Origin: Rhodococcus jostii NBRC 16295
Lineage (GTDB): Bacteria > Actinomycetota > Actinomycetes > Mycobacteriales > Mycobacteriaceae
DNA length: 56,462 bases
Assembly: GCF_001894825.1 (NCBI RefSeq)
Contig: NZ_BCWY01000064.1
Span: 1-56,462 of the forward strand
Reading direction: 5' to 3'
The notes beneath the pieces are model-generated. The model worked only from the letters and a program-made list of their open reading frames with translations. It did no database searches and had not been told where the DNA came from. Position numbers and translations under genes: made by a program. Of the stretch, positions 38,482 through 47,645 are shown one piece after another (the stretch's first letter is position 1; the number at the start of each line of letters is the position of its first letter).

Positions 38482-38964
38482 ATGCTCGAAAATCCCGCAC
38501 CACCGCCGAGGACGTCACCGGCAACGCTCGACCCCTCCGCTGCAGGAGCCGGCGTCCCGTGCCGGGCTCACCCCGAGCGCACCCGGATCGGCAACCGCCC
38601 AGCCCGGAGACGGCGCGCCGCCCGCATTGGCGTTCCCACTGACTCTCCCGAGCTCAACTGGCTACGACAATCCCTACGTGCCTGCGATCTCCTCGCCAGC
38701 GTGCACTCCATCAGCCCCTCGGACCGGGCGCTCGTTGCCTTCGCCATCGAATGGGCGCCCTACGGCGGCGCCGACACCGAGGACCTGTTCATCAAATTCG
38801 GCGCACAACGGAACAGGTTCCTCCACCTACTCCAGGCCGCGATGATCCCGCGACCATCAGACCTGGGGCATCTACGCAACCTCAAGACCACCCTCTGCAA
38901 CGACCTCCTCCGCGCATGGAACGACACCCCACCACACAACGAGAAGCAGTGCCGCAGGTTATAG
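38482..38964 (+). CDS. DUF3263-like protein
   Basis: ATG 38482 (AGAGG upstream) is preferred to an upstream start at 38407, giving 160 residues. The first 60 or so are Pro/Arg-rich and look disordered. From about residue 75 a helical domain reads ISPSDRALVAFAIEWAPYGG, then DLFIKFGAQRNRFLHLLQAA, which has the layout of DUF3263 (LAFExxWWKYAGAKEExIxELF...RYYQVLN). DUF3263 proteins are small actinobacterial proteins with an HTH-like, DNA-binding appearance. The match is partial and by eye. Confidence 0.55.
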   Translation: MLENPAPPPRTSPATLDPSAAGAGVPCRAHPERTRIGNRPARRRRAARIGVPTDSPELNWLRQSLRACDLLASVHSISPSDRALVAFAIEWAPYGGADTEDLFIKFGAQRNRFLHLLQAAMIPRPSDLGHLRNLKTTLCNDLLRAWNDTPPHNEKQCRRL

Positions 38965-39343
38965 GCACAGAGGCATCCGACGGCAGCATCGAACCGTGGG
39001 CGAACGCGAACTCAGGCTGACAGCCCTCCGGGGGCGGATTCGGTGACCGGACCAACCCCCCTGGGCGATGGACGTGACCTTTCCTGTCGACGCGGAGTCG
39101 AATGACAGCACCCGCCGATCGCCTCGTCGCACCGGTGAAACCGGGTGAGGCCGGTGTGGCGGCCTCATCGGTCCGTCCGACGCCGCGACTGACATCGTTC
39201 TCCCCCACCAACGGTCGTCGGGTCTTACGACGGTGAGCGTGACGGCGAGCGACCATGACACCCCACAACCCCGGGTGTGTGTCGCGGCGACGGACCCTCT
39301 AATCTGGCGGATCCGAACACCCAGAGTATGAGGTAAAACAACC
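38965..39343. other. Intergenic, no gene recognised
   Basis: This is 379 bases; short frames have no recognisable features. GAGG at about nine bases before ATG 39344 is the ribosome binding site of the DUF4193 gene. Confidence 0.4.
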
Positions 39344-39634
39344 ATGGCCACCGACTACGACGCGCCGAGAGTCACCGAATCCGACGAGACGGACACGTCC
39401 CTCGAACAGCTGACCGCGAGCCGGAAAGACACCCAGTCCCCCGTTGTCGACGTCGAGGACACCGACACCGCAGAGTCCTTCGAGCTGCCCGGCGCCGACC
39501 TGTCCGGTGAAGAATTCACCGTCCGCGTTATCCCGAAGCAGTCGGACGAATTCACCTGCACCAGTTGCTTCCTGGTCCACCACCGCAGCCGCCTTGCCGA
39601 TAATCAGCAGCTGATCTGCCGCGACTGCGCCTGA
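39344..39634 (+). CDS. DUF4193 family protein
   Basis: The product has 96 residues starting MATDYDAPRVTE. The whole protein follows the actinobacterial DUF4193 pattern: an acidic N-terminal half, VVDVEDTDTAESFELPGADL, SGEEFTVRVIPKQSDEFTC, then two CxxC knuckles (CTSC, CRDC) separated by FLVHHRSRLADNQQLI. The four Cys should bind one zinc. These small proteins are widespread in Mycobacteriales and of unknown role; a zinc-ribbon transcription accessory protein is a common guess. It stands alone. Confidence 0.88.
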   Translation: MATDYDAPRVTESDETDTSLEQLTASRKDTQSPVVDVEDTDTAESFELPGADLSGEEFTVRVIPKQSDEFTCTSCFLVHHRSRLADNQQLICRDCA

Positions 39635-39817
39635 GGACATCGATACCTCCGAGCACCCCGGCGCCTGCGGGCACCGAGCCGATTTCGAGTCCACCTCAAT
39701 AGGATTGGTGTGTGATTTCGAGATGTGGACAGTGCACCGCGCGGGATGTACACCGAACCGCTGACTGAATCGAGCATCGCCGGATCGATCGACGGCGTGG
39801 ACTCGTAGGACTCGGGT

Positions 39818-40741
39818 TCAGTAGCCGAGTTTGGTGCGCAGCGAAGTCAGCGAATGTGAGGTCTCCACGGCGAGGTCGGGATGGATCGCCGCGATCGACT
39901 GGACCAGGACGTCGCCTACGAGGATGGACGTGAGCGCCTCCGCGCTGAGACCGGTCGGTGTATGCGGCGCCATCAGCGCGACGGCCACCCGATCCGACAG
40001 GGATTCGGTCAGTTCGTCACTGACGAGTATTACGTTGGCACCGACATCCCGAGCTCGGCTCAAGATGACGTCGACCTCGGTGATGACGCGGCCGGGGGCG
40101 AAGACGACGACGACGTCCGAATGCCGGATGTGGAGCAACTCGTCGGCGAGGGCGAAACCATCACTGTCGATGTGCCGGGCCGGGCACCCCACCCGGTTGA
40201 GCCGGAGTGCGAGGTGGGCGGCGGCGATACCCGAGGAACCCACCCCGTACGTGTGAGCCTGCCGCGCGTGCAGGATCAGCTCGATGGCCTGGGACACGGC
40301 GTCCGCACTGAGGAGGTTCTCGGCGAGCTCGATGCGTTCTCGCGCCTCCGCCCACACGCTGCGACTGACGTCCTCGTATCCGGATCCGAGGTGAGCGATG
40401 CGTTGCTGCAGCCGCACCTCGGGGGCCACCGTGGAGCTGAAGGGGGCTGCCACCTGCTGTTTGAGTTCGGACAGGCCGGTGTACCCCAGCTTTTGCACTG
40501 TGCGGACGACGGTTGCGTTGCTGGTGCGGCTCTCCGCGCCGAGATCGGCGGCGCTGGCATAGAGCAGTCGTTCGGCACTGCAGTTCGCCAGGAAGTCGGA
40601 GACTGCCCGCTCCGCCCGGGACATGGTGTCCCATTGGCCGCGCACCCGGGCCCGCAATTCGGTCACTCCAGGATTGTCGGTAACACTTGTTACGGCTGAC
40701 CTGTTGCGTGTATCGTCCATTTCAGCGATTGTAGTGTGCAT
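39818..40741 (-). CDS. MurR/RpiR family transcriptional regulator
   Basis: The product has 307 residues from ATG 40741. ATG 40720 and GTG 40666 are in-frame alternatives, and none has a strong ribosome binding site. An N-terminal RpiR HTH (SRAERAVSDFLANCSAERLL, then SNATVVRTVQKLGYTGLSEL) is joined to a sugar isomerase (SIS) domain (TYGVGSSGIAAAHLALRLNR, then HSDVVVVFAPG). RpiR proteins usually sense phosphosugars or amino sugars. It is divergent, with an 84-base gap, from the C45 hydrolase/ABC operon, which it very likely controls. A palindrome at 40680-40693 lies near its start. Confidence 0.88.
   Translation of the reverse strand: MHTTIAEMDDTRNRSAVTSVTDNPGVTELRARVRGQWDTMSRAERAVSDFLANCSAERLLYASAADLGAESRTSNATVVRTVQKLGYTGLSELKQQVAAPFSSTVAPEVRLQQRIAHLGSGYEDVSRSVWAEARERIELAENLLSADAVSQAIELILHARQAHTYGVGSSGIAAAHLALRLNRVGCPARHIDSDGFALADELLHIRHSDVVVVFAPGRVITEVDVILSRARDVGANVILVSDELTESLSDRVAVALMAPHTPTGLSAEALTSILVGDVLVQSIAAIHPDLAVETSHSLTSLRTKLGY
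40680..40693. promoter_or_regulatory. Palindrome near the RpiR start, operator candidate
   Basis: GTAACACTTGTTAC is a perfect 6-2-6 inverted repeat. With the annotated start it lies inside the first codons of the regulator gene. If translation really starts at GTG 40666, it would lie in the leader, a natural place for autoregulation and control of the divergent operon. Confidence 0.4.
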
Positions 40742-40825
40742 CACAGATCGAACCAACCCGGACCCCTGAGCCCCAGCGCCACCGCCTGACCAGGACGATC
40801 CGCGATCGAAGGAATCCCACAAACA

Positions 40826-42019
40826 ATGAACGATGTATCCATCCGGACCGTCGAAGTCACCGGAAACGCCTACGAACGGGGACATGCCTACGGCTCCGCG
40901 ACCGGCGACCTGATCAACGACGCCGTCGCCTACTACCAGGACGCCTTCCACGTCCAGACCGGCATGACCTGGAACGATGTCAAAGATCAGGCCGCGCATT
41001 GGCTGCGGTTGTGCGAACAGCACGCCCCGGAACTGGTCACCGAACTGCGCGGGGTGGCCGACGGCGCCTCCCGCGACGTGCTCGACCTGATGGCGCTCAA
41101 CGCCCGCGGCGAGATCATCTACGACGCCGGCAGCAGTCCGGCATCCCCCAACCCCGCGACCGAGAACGACGAGCGGGAGAGCGCGGACGGATGCACCTCG
41201 TTCGTCCTCACCGACGGCGCCTCCGGCGACGGCCACATGTACGTCGGCCAGAACTGGGACTGGCGCGCCGCGACCCAAAAAACCCTTGTCGCCCTGAGGG
41301 TTGTCCAGGATCCGTTGCCGACCGTCATCATGCAGGTGGAGGCCGGGCAAATCGGCAGGCACGGGGTGAACTCGGCCGGAATCGCCCTCAACGCGAATGG
41401 CCTCGGCGGGCGGTTCGATTCTGCGATCGGACTGCCGCAGACCTTCATCCGTCGGATGGTGCTCAATCAGAGCGAGCTTCCCGACGCGCTCAACGTGCTC
41501 GCCCGCACCATCCCGCACATCGCCGGCAACGCCGTCCTCTCGCACAGTTCCGGCTTCTCCGTGGACCTCGAGATCACCCCCCACGGCATCGACTGGATCT
41601 ACCCCGATGACGGACTTCTGGTCCACGGCAACCATTTCCAAGGGAGGATCCCGCCCCAGCTGGCCGGTCGGTACCGGCCGGTCTCGGTGGATTCCCTGTT
41701 CCGCGTACCCCAGGCGACCAAAGGCCTGGCCGCCGTGCGGTACGCCGAAGACCGCTCGGAGGCGCTCGCGCTGGTGCGGGCCGCCATGTCGGATCATCTC
41801 GGCTACCCCGAATCGGTGTGCACGCACCCCGACGAGCGGCGTCCGAGGGTGCGGCAGTGGGCGACAGTGCTTTCGAGTTGCGTCGACCTCACCACCGGCG
41901 ACTACTTCGTGACCAACGGGACCCCGTGCGATCACGAGTACGAGCAGCTGCCGTGGAACGCATTCGACGGTCCTTCCTCCCGCCACCCACACGTTTCACC
42001 CGTGAAGGCCATCCGATGA
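40826..42019 (+). CDS. C45-type autoproteolytic acyltransferase/hydrolase
   Basis: The product has 397 residues and resembles the C45 (acyl-CoA:6-aminopenicillanate acyltransferase-like) Ntn-hydrolase family. The N-terminal EVTGNAYERGHAYG, LMALNARGEIIY and DGCTSFVLT are family patterns. C123 in DGCT would become the N-terminal nucleophile after self-cleavage. YVGQNWDWR and GRHGVNSAGIALNANGLGG follow. It cuts or transfers acyl groups on amides. There is no signal peptide, so it acts in the cytoplasm, presumably on what the ABC importer encoded next brings in. It is the first gene of the operon; its TGA overlaps the ATG of the binding-protein gene. Confidence 0.85.
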   Translation: MNDVSIRTVEVTGNAYERGHAYGSATGDLINDAVAYYQDAFHVQTGMTWNDVKDQAAHWLRLCEQHAPELVTELRGVADGASRDVLDLMALNARGEIIYDAGSSPASPNPATENDERESADGCTSFVLTDGASGDGHMYVGQNWDWRAATQKTLVALRVVQDPLPTVIMQVEAGQIGRHGVNSAGIALNANGLGGRFDSAIGLPQTFIRRMVLNQSELPDALNVLARTIPHIAGNAVLSHSSGFSVDLEITPHGIDWIYPDDGLLVHGNHFQGRIPPQLAGRYRPVSVDSLFRVPQATKGLAAVRYAEDRSEALALVRAAMSDHLGYPESVCTHPDERRPRVRQWATVLSSCVDLTTGDYFVTNGTPCDHEYEQLPWNAFDGPSSRHPHVSPVKAIR

Positions 42020-43659
42020 TTCGACATGCCTCGTCCCGCACCCGAATCGGGTGCTACCTGGCTCTTCCTGCCGCGGCCGTGCTGCTCAGCGGATGCACCG
42101 CTACGCCGTCGGGCACCACGGCAGCCGCGTTGCCGTTCGCAGCCGACACGGCAGCCGCCGCCGGTCCCACGTCGACAGTCTCCTGGATGCTGCCGGATGA
42201 GCCGGCCACCTTCGACACCGACATCGACAGCGGCGCCTCGGAGAACACGATTCTCGCGAACGTGTGCGAGCGGCTGATGGAGGTCCAACCCGATCTCACC
42301 ACCTCCCCCCGCCTCGCTGAGACCGTGCGCTGGGTCGACGACACCCATGTGGTGTTCGCCCTACGAACCGACGCGGTCTTCCACGACGGCAGCCCGGTCA
42401 CCGCCGACGACGTGCTGTGGAGCATGCAGCGCCACGCCCGCGAGGACGCGGACGAATCCGACGAGTACGCGAACGTGGAATCGATCGCCAAGACAGGTCC
42501 CGCCGAAATCACCGTGATCATGAAGCAGCCGGATGCGACGTTCATCCAAGCGATGGCCGGAAACGGTGGGGTGATCTGGAATCCACGCGTCGTGCAGGCC
42601 CAGGGCGAGAACTTCGGCACGCCGTCGAGCCCGGACGCCTGCTCTGGCCCATACCAACTCACCGACTGGTCGCCCGGGAGCAGTGTCACCATCAGCAAGT
42701 CTCCGACGTACTGGGACAGGAGCCGACCGGTTCTCGCAGAGGAAGTGCGCTTCACCTGGGCAGACCAGTCCGCCGTGGTGAACTCGCTGACCAGCTCCGA
42801 CATCGACGGCGCCTACCTGGACGGCCCGGCGGCCGCGGTAGCGTTACGCGGCGCCGACAATGTGTCCCTCACCCAGGGGCCCGCCACGAACGCCTGGTCG
42901 CTACTTCCCACCGACCGCGGCGGCGCCACCGACGAGCGGATCCGCAAGGCACTGTCCCTTGCCCTGAACCGCACCGGCATCTCGAAAGCCGCCTTCGGTG
43001 GGCTGGCGCAACCGTCGAAGACCCCGGTCGGCCCCGGCGCGTGGGGTTACCAGCGGGAGGCGTTCGAAGCAGCCTACGACCAGTTGCCCGGCGCACCCGC
43101 CGAACCATCCGACGCCGACCTGTCCGCCGCGAAAGCACTGGTCGCCGAGGCTGATACGTCGGAAGCCCCGATCGTGGTGGCCAGTGACGGGCAGTCCACC
43201 CGCGGGGTGATCGCCAGCGCCCTCGTCGACGCCGCACGCAAGATCGGGCTCGACGCCGAGATCGTCACCGTCCCGAACCAGCAGTACGGCGACTTCTACA
43301 CCGACGAGACCCTGCGCAACCAGGCCGACTTCTGGATCGACGAGTACTACATCTCCAAGAACGATCCGATCGGCTTCTACAAGAACGGCGCCTCCACCGC
43401 CCGCGTGAACTTCGCGGGATACACGAACCCGGACTACGACACCACCGTCAAGACCGCCCAACGCACCCTCGACGACGCCGAGCGCGCCGCCCTGGTGAAC
43501 ACCCTGCAGCAATTGTGGGCGGCGTCCGCCGTATGGATCCCCGTCGTTCAGGCCCCCTCCACGCTCGCCCTGTCCACCCACATCACCGGTGCACCGGCAT
43601 CCGCGGCGTACCTGTACTACCCGTGGGCCGCCGCCCTCGGAAGCTCGGAGAAGAACTGA
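42016..43659 (+). CDS. ABC transporter substrate-binding lipoprotein (family 5)
   Basis: The product has 547 residues. Its signal ends in LLSGC with C27 as lipid anchor. The family 5 (oligopeptide/nickel-type) pattern is clear: SWMLPDEPATFDTDIDSG near the start, CERLMEVQPDLTTSPRLAET, VFALRTDAVFHDGSPVTADD, and, further on, NAWSLLPTDRGGATDERIRK followed by ALSLALNRTGISKAAFGGLA. It captures a peptide-like or amide ligand outside the membrane. Overlaps: ATGA with the C45 gene, TGATG with the first permease. Confidence 0.92.
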   Translation: MIRHASSRTRIGCYLALPAAAVLLSGCTATPSGTTAAALPFAADTAAAAGPTSTVSWMLPDEPATFDTDIDSGASENTILANVCERLMEVQPDLTTSPRLAETVRWVDDTHVVFALRTDAVFHDGSPVTADDVLWSMQRHAREDADESDEYANVESIAKTGPAEITVIMKQPDATFIQAMAGNGGVIWNPRVVQAQGENFGTPSSPDACSGPYQLTDWSPGSSVTISKSPTYWDRSRPVLAEEVRFTWADQSAVVNSLTSSDIDGAYLDGPAAAVALRGADNVSLTQGPATNAWSLLPTDRGGATDERIRKALSLALNRTGISKAAFGGLAQPSKTPVGPGAWGYQREAFEAAYDQLPGAPAEPSDADLSAAKALVAEADTSEAPIVVASDGQSTRGVIASALVDAARKIGLDAEIVTVPNQQYGDFYTDETLRNQADFWIDEYYISKNDPIGFYKNGASTARVNFAGYTNPDYDTTVKTAQRTLDDAERAALVNTLQQLWAASAVWIPVVQAPSTLALSTHITGAPASAAYLYYPWAAALGSSEKN

Positions 43660-44609
43660 TGCTTACTCCACTGCGCCGGGCCGCCGGCATGCTCATCACC
43701 CTCGTCGTGAGCTCATTCGTCATCTTCGCCGCGATGTACGCCGCCCCCGGTGATCCGGTCACCGTGCTGATCGGCAACCCGGAGAACATGACCCCCGAGC
43801 GGGTCGCGGCGGTGCGCGCCCAGTACCACCTCGACGACTCGATGCTCGCCCAGTACTGGCACTGGGCCACCAACGCTCTCACCGGCAACCTCGGAGAATC
43901 GGCACAGTACCGTCAGCCGGTGGCTGACCTGATGGCCAGCCGCATCCCCAATTCGCTGGCGCTGGTCGCCTACGCCACGGTGTTGTTCGCGGTGTTCGGT
44001 ATCGGGCTCGGCGTGATCGCGGCCCTGCGCCGCGGCCGGGCTGCCGACTCGATCGTCGTCGCGGCGACCACCCTCGCCGCCTCGGTGCCCACCTTCGTGA
44101 TCGGAATCTTCCTGATCTCCCAGTTCTCGGTGCGGCTCGGCTGGTTCCCGGTCATGGGAGCAGGAGAAGGCGTCCTGGACAAGATCCACCATCTGACCCT
44201 GCCCGCGCTGTCGCTGGCAATTGGCGCTCTGGCAATCGTCAGCCGGGTTACCCGGCAAACCATGGTCGAGCAACTCGACGCCGACCACGTGAGCGCGGCA
44301 CGCAGCTTCGGTCTGGCAGAGCGCAAGATCGTCACCCGGCACGTGCTACGCAACTCCTGGGGGCCGATCATCACCATGGTCGCGCTGGTGGTGGCCAGCC
44401 TGCTCGCCGGCACCGTCGTCATCGAAAGCGTCTTCGGCATCAGCGGCGTCGGAGCACTGCTCGTCGACGCCATCAACGCCCACGACTTCGCGGTCGTGCA
44501 AGCAGTCCTGCTGTACATGGTGATCGGCTACATGATCGTCACCACCCTCGTCGATCTCCTTCTGCCTCTCCTCGACCCACGAATCAACAGCAAGGTGAGT
44601 TCGTCATGA
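43659..44609 (+). CDS. ABC transporter permease (DppB/OppB type)
   Basis: The product has 316 residues from ATG 43659, overlapping the binding-protein stop. About six membrane helices are visible. The N-terminal type-1 pattern has VVSSFVIFAAMYAAPGDPVT. The cytoplasmic EAA-type loop reads LDADHVSAARSFGLAERKIV, followed by RHVLRNSWGPI. The longer frame open from 43515 lies in the previous gene. It pairs with the next permease. Confidence 0.92.
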   Translation: MLTPLRRAAGMLITLVVSSFVIFAAMYAAPGDPVTVLIGNPENMTPERVAAVRAQYHLDDSMLAQYWHWATNALTGNLGESAQYRQPVADLMASRIPNSLALVAYATVLFAVFGIGLGVIAALRRGRAADSIVVAATTLAASVPTFVIGIFLISQFSVRLGWFPVMGAGEGVLDKIHHLTLPALSLAIGALAIVSRVTRQTMVEQLDADHVSAARSFGLAERKIVTRHVLRNSWGPIITMVALVVASLLAGTVVIESVFGISGVGALLVDAINAHDFAVVQAVLLYMVIGYMIVTTLVDLLLPLLDPRINSKVSSS

Positions 44610-45463
44610 GCACCACACTCGCCCCGGTCGTCGTCACCACGCACACCAAACCCGCCCGCAAGCTGCACCCCGGCTACTGGGCCGCGATAACCTTCCTGGC
44701 AGTGGTGGTACTCGTTGCCCTCGCGGCACCCTGGGTCGCGCCTTACCCCCCGGACGTCATCGACTTCGACGCCATCTGGGAAGGTCCCAGCGCCGCGCAC
44801 CTGCTCGGCACCGACCAACTCGGCCGAGACCTACTCTCCCGCATCATCTTCGGATCCCGGGCAAGCCTGCTCGGCCCGCTCGTACTGTTGATCATCGCCA
44901 CCGCGCTGGGTGTAGCGATCGGCACCGTCGCGGCGTGGAAGGGCGGCTGGGTCGACACCCTGCTCGCCCGCATAACCGACGTGATGTTCGCGTTCCCCGG
45001 ACTGCTGTTCGTCGTGTTGATGATCGCGGTCTTCGGCAAGGGCCCGTTCACGGCAGTCATCGCACTCGGCTTGGCGTTCGCTCCGGTGATCGCCAAGTTC
45101 ACCCGCAGCATCGCCCTCTCGGAATTGTCCCGCCCGTATATCGACGTCTATCGCGTCCAAGGCGTCGGAGCGGTCACCGTGTGCGTGCGCTACGTCATCC
45201 CCAACCTCGCACCCGCACTCCTGGGATACCTGGTGGTGCTCTTCGGTGAGGGGCTGATGGGACTGGCCACGCTCAGCTACCTCGGCTTCGGCTCCCAACC
45301 GCCAAGTTCCGAATGGGGCCTGATGGTCCAAGAAGGCCAGGACGGCATACTGCTCGGCTTCTTCTGGCCCACCGCCGTACCCGGCATCGCGATCGCAGCT
45401 GTCGTCGTCGCCGTCAACATCATCGGCGTCCGCATCGCCGACCGACTCGACTCCCGGAGGTAG
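44606..45463 (+). CDS. ABC transporter permease (DppC/OppC type)
   Basis: The product has 285 residues and overlaps the first permease by ATGA. An N-terminal cytoplasmic tail leads to a helix, then HLLGTDQLGRDLLSRIIFGS, the hallmark of DppC/OppC permeases. The EAA loop is ELSRPYIDVYRVQGVGAVTV with RYVIPNLAPALLGYL. It forms the membrane channel with the first permease. Confidence 0.92.
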   Translation: MSTTLAPVVVTTHTKPARKLHPGYWAAITFLAVVVLVALAAPWVAPYPPDVIDFDAIWEGPSAAHLLGTDQLGRDLLSRIIFGSRASLLGPLVLLIIATALGVAIGTVAAWKGGWVDTLLARITDVMFAFPGLLFVVLMIAVFGKGPFTAVIALGLAFAPVIAKFTRSIALSELSRPYIDVYRVQGVGAVTVCVRYVIPNLAPALLGYLVVLFGEGLMGLATLSYLGFGSQPPSSEWGLMVQEGQDGILLGFFWPTAVPGIAIAAVVVAVNIIGVRIADRLDSRR

Positions 45464-45466
45464 ACG

Positions 45467-46267
45467 ATGCTGCTCGATATCGAGAACCTGACCCTGGACT
45501 ACGAATCCCCCACCGGGCGGACACGGATCCTCACCGAGGTCAGCCTGCACGTAGATCAGGGCGAAACAGTCGGCTTGGTAGGCGAATCCGGCTCCGGCAA
45601 GTCCAGCACCGCCCGCGCCGGGCTGCGCCTCCTCGACGCCAACGCCCGCATCACCGGAACCATTCGCATCGACGGCACCAACATCACCGCCGCCGACCCG
45701 AAAACGCTGCGCACGGTCCGCTCACACCAGGTGGGAATCATCCACCAAGACCCCCGCGCCTCCCTCAACCCGGTCCGCCGCATCGGGGACTCGCTGACCG
45801 AGCGACTCGTCCACGTCCACGGCGTGAGCAGGCAACAGGCCCGCAGCACCGGACTGGAACTACTCGACGCCGTCGGCATCAACCGACCCGAACAGCGCAT
45901 GAAGCAGTTCCCGCACGAGCTCTCCGGTGGGATGCTCCAGCGGGTGGTGATCGCCGCCGCACTCAGCGCCCGACCACGGCTGCTCGTCGCCGACGAAGCC
46001 ACCAGCGCATTAGATGTCACCACTCAGGCCGAAGTTCTCGCCATCCTGCGCGCAGTCCAGGACGAGCGCCCTCTCGGGATGCTGTTCATCACCCACGATC
46101 TGCACCTCGCCGCCGCGTTCTGCGACCGCGTGTATGTCATGTACCGCGGCCAGGTGCTCGAAGAACGGCGCGGAGAAGACCTGTTCGCCGGAGCGGAACA
46201 CGACTACACCCGGACACTTCTCGACGCTGCGCCCACCCTTCCGCGACCGAAGGAACCGACACGATGA
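45467..46267 (+). CDS. ABC transporter ATP-binding protein (DppD/OppD type)
   Basis: The product has 266 residues, starting three bases after the permease stop. Walker A is GESGSGKSS with K45, the Q-loop is GIIHQDPRASLNP, the signature motif is LSGGMLQR, Walker B is LLVADEATSALD, and the switch His lies in FITHDLHLAAAF. It ends shortly after the ATPase fold. The ATG of the next gene overlaps its stop. Confidence 0.92.
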   Translation: MLLDIENLTLDYESPTGRTRILTEVSLHVDQGETVGLVGESGSGKSSTARAGLRLLDANARITGTIRIDGTNITAADPKTLRTVRSHQVGIIHQDPRASLNPVRRIGDSLTERLVHVHGVSRQQARSTGLELLDAVGINRPEQRMKQFPHELSGGMLQRVVIAAALSARPRLLVADEATSALDVTTQAEVLAILRAVQDERPLGMLFITHDLHLAAAFCDRVYVMYRGQVLEERRGEDLFAGAEHDYTRTLLDAAPTLPRPKEPTR

Positions 46268-47163
46268 GCAATCCGCCCACCGCCTCCACCCTGATCGCCA
46301 CCAACCTCCATAAGACCTTCCGCGTCGGCAGGCACCAGCCCGCGATCACCGCCGTGGACAACGTGTCGTTCACGATCGGCCACGGGGAATCCCTGGGGTT
46401 GGTCGGCGAGTCCGGGTCGGGCAAGTCCACCATCGCCCGCATCGTCGCCGGCCTCGAACGCCCGGACTCGGGCACCCTGTTCGTCGACGGCCACGACCGC
46501 CTGTCCACAGCCCACGGCAAGGCCCACCGGTTGCGCAGGGCGCGGGAAGTACAAATGGTCTTCCAGGACCCCTACGGCTCCCTCGACCGTCGGCTGACCG
46601 TGCAGCAATGCCTCGAACACGCGATAACACTGCACAGCGGCAGGCTCTCCGGCGCCGAAAAGCAGTCCCGCGTGCGGGAACTACTCGACCAGGTGCGGCT
46701 CGCCGACACACACGCCGCATCGAAGCCCCACCAGCTCAGCGGTGGGCAACGTCAACGAGTGGCGATTGCGCGGGCGCTGGCAGTCCTGCCGAGCGTGGTC
46801 ATCCTCGACGAGGCCGTCTCCGCCCTCGACGTCTCCGTCCAGGCCCAGATCCTCGCCCTGCTCGACGAGATCCGGGAGCAGTCCGGAGTCGGGTTGCTCT
46901 TCGTCAGCCACGATCTCGCCGTGGTCTCCGAAGTCACCCAACGCGTCCTCGTTCTCTACAAGGGCGTCATCGTCGAGGAAGGGGTCACAGCCGGAGTGCT
47001 GCAGGCACCCCAGCATCCGTACACCCGGCTGCTGGTGTCCTCGACCCCCCGCGAGGGCTGGGACCCTGCCGACATCGTCGAACAACGCCGCCACTTCAAC
47101 GCCGAACAACACAACACCACCCGCTCGGGCGCATCCTCAGCGCGCACAATCGCCCTCGCCTGA
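46264..47163 (+). CDS. ABC transporter ATP-binding protein (DppF/OppF type)
   Basis: The product has 299 residues from ATG 46264, overlapping the previous stop; the frame open from 45313 is not used. Walker A is GESGSGKST (K54), the Q-loop is MVFQDPYGSLDRR, the signature is LSGGQRQRVAIARAL, Walker B is VVILDEAVSALD and the H-loop is LFVSHDLAVVSEV. The C-terminal HPYTRLLVSSTP is typical of OppF/DppF. Last gene of the importer operon. Confidence 0.92.
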   Translation: MSNPPTASTLIATNLHKTFRVGRHQPAITAVDNVSFTIGHGESLGLVGESGSGKSTIARIVAGLERPDSGTLFVDGHDRLSTAHGKAHRLRRAREVQMVFQDPYGSLDRRLTVQQCLEHAITLHSGRLSGAEKQSRVRELLDQVRLADTHAASKPHQLSGGQRQRVAIARALAVLPSVVILDEAVSALDVSVQAQILALLDEIREQSGVGLLFVSHDLAVVSEVTQRVLVLYKGVIVEEGVTAGVLQAPQHPYTRLLVSSTPREGWDPADIVEQRRHFNAEQHNTTRSGASSARTIALA

Positions 47164-47519
47164 CCGCCTCCACCCAGTGGATCCCTCCACACGAGAAGCA
47201 ACCACCCGCCCACCACACCCCATGTCCATCGTCTGCACGCCCAAGTGCCTCCAACGAACGCGCCCGGGCAGGGCATCTCCCGCCCTTCGCCTTCCCATCT
47301 TCCCCTCGCGGTGAGCACACATCCGACTCACCGCCCGATGCTTACCCACCGCTGTCATGTCACACCCACTCATTAGGAATGATTCGCTCGATGAGCCCGC
47401 CGCACCAAACAGTTGCCGAACGACTCGACCTCGCGATCTTGTGGGCGCCGCCGGCCTCGCCTGTTGCGTCAAGCATGCCAGCCCACAGCAGCGATATCCT
47501 AAGGACAAAGCACTGTGAG
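47164..47519. other. Intergenic, no gene recognised
   Basis: No supported frame. A small inverted repeat CATTAGGAATG lies near 47370. No clear terminator is seen for the importer operon. Confidence 0.4.
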
Positions 47520-47639
47520 GTGAGCCATGGCTATAACCCCTCCCCGGCCTTTCGGTCCGATCTGGATATCAGCGAGCGGGAATTGCCCATGAATTACGTC
47601 GGACACGGAGCCAAGCCTCGTACTCCAACGGGGGACTGA
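47520..47639 (+). CDS. Possible leader ORF (39 residues) before the kinase regulator
   Basis: From GTG 47520 the frame gives MSHGYNPSPAFRSDLDISER and ends YVGHGAKPRTPTGD, with a TGA six bases before the ATG of the large regulator. The ribosome binding site is weak (GTGAGG). It could be a translated leader coupled to the next gene, or chance. Confidence 0.25.
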   Translation: MSHGYNPSPAFRSDLDISERELPMNYVGHGAKPRTPTGD

Positions 47640-47645
47640 CAGCCG

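Noticed and set aside
40742..41992. N-terminal extension of the RpiR frame to 724 codons
   Set aside because: The extension is antisense to the C45 gene and has no family features. The RpiR protein is complete from 40741 or later.
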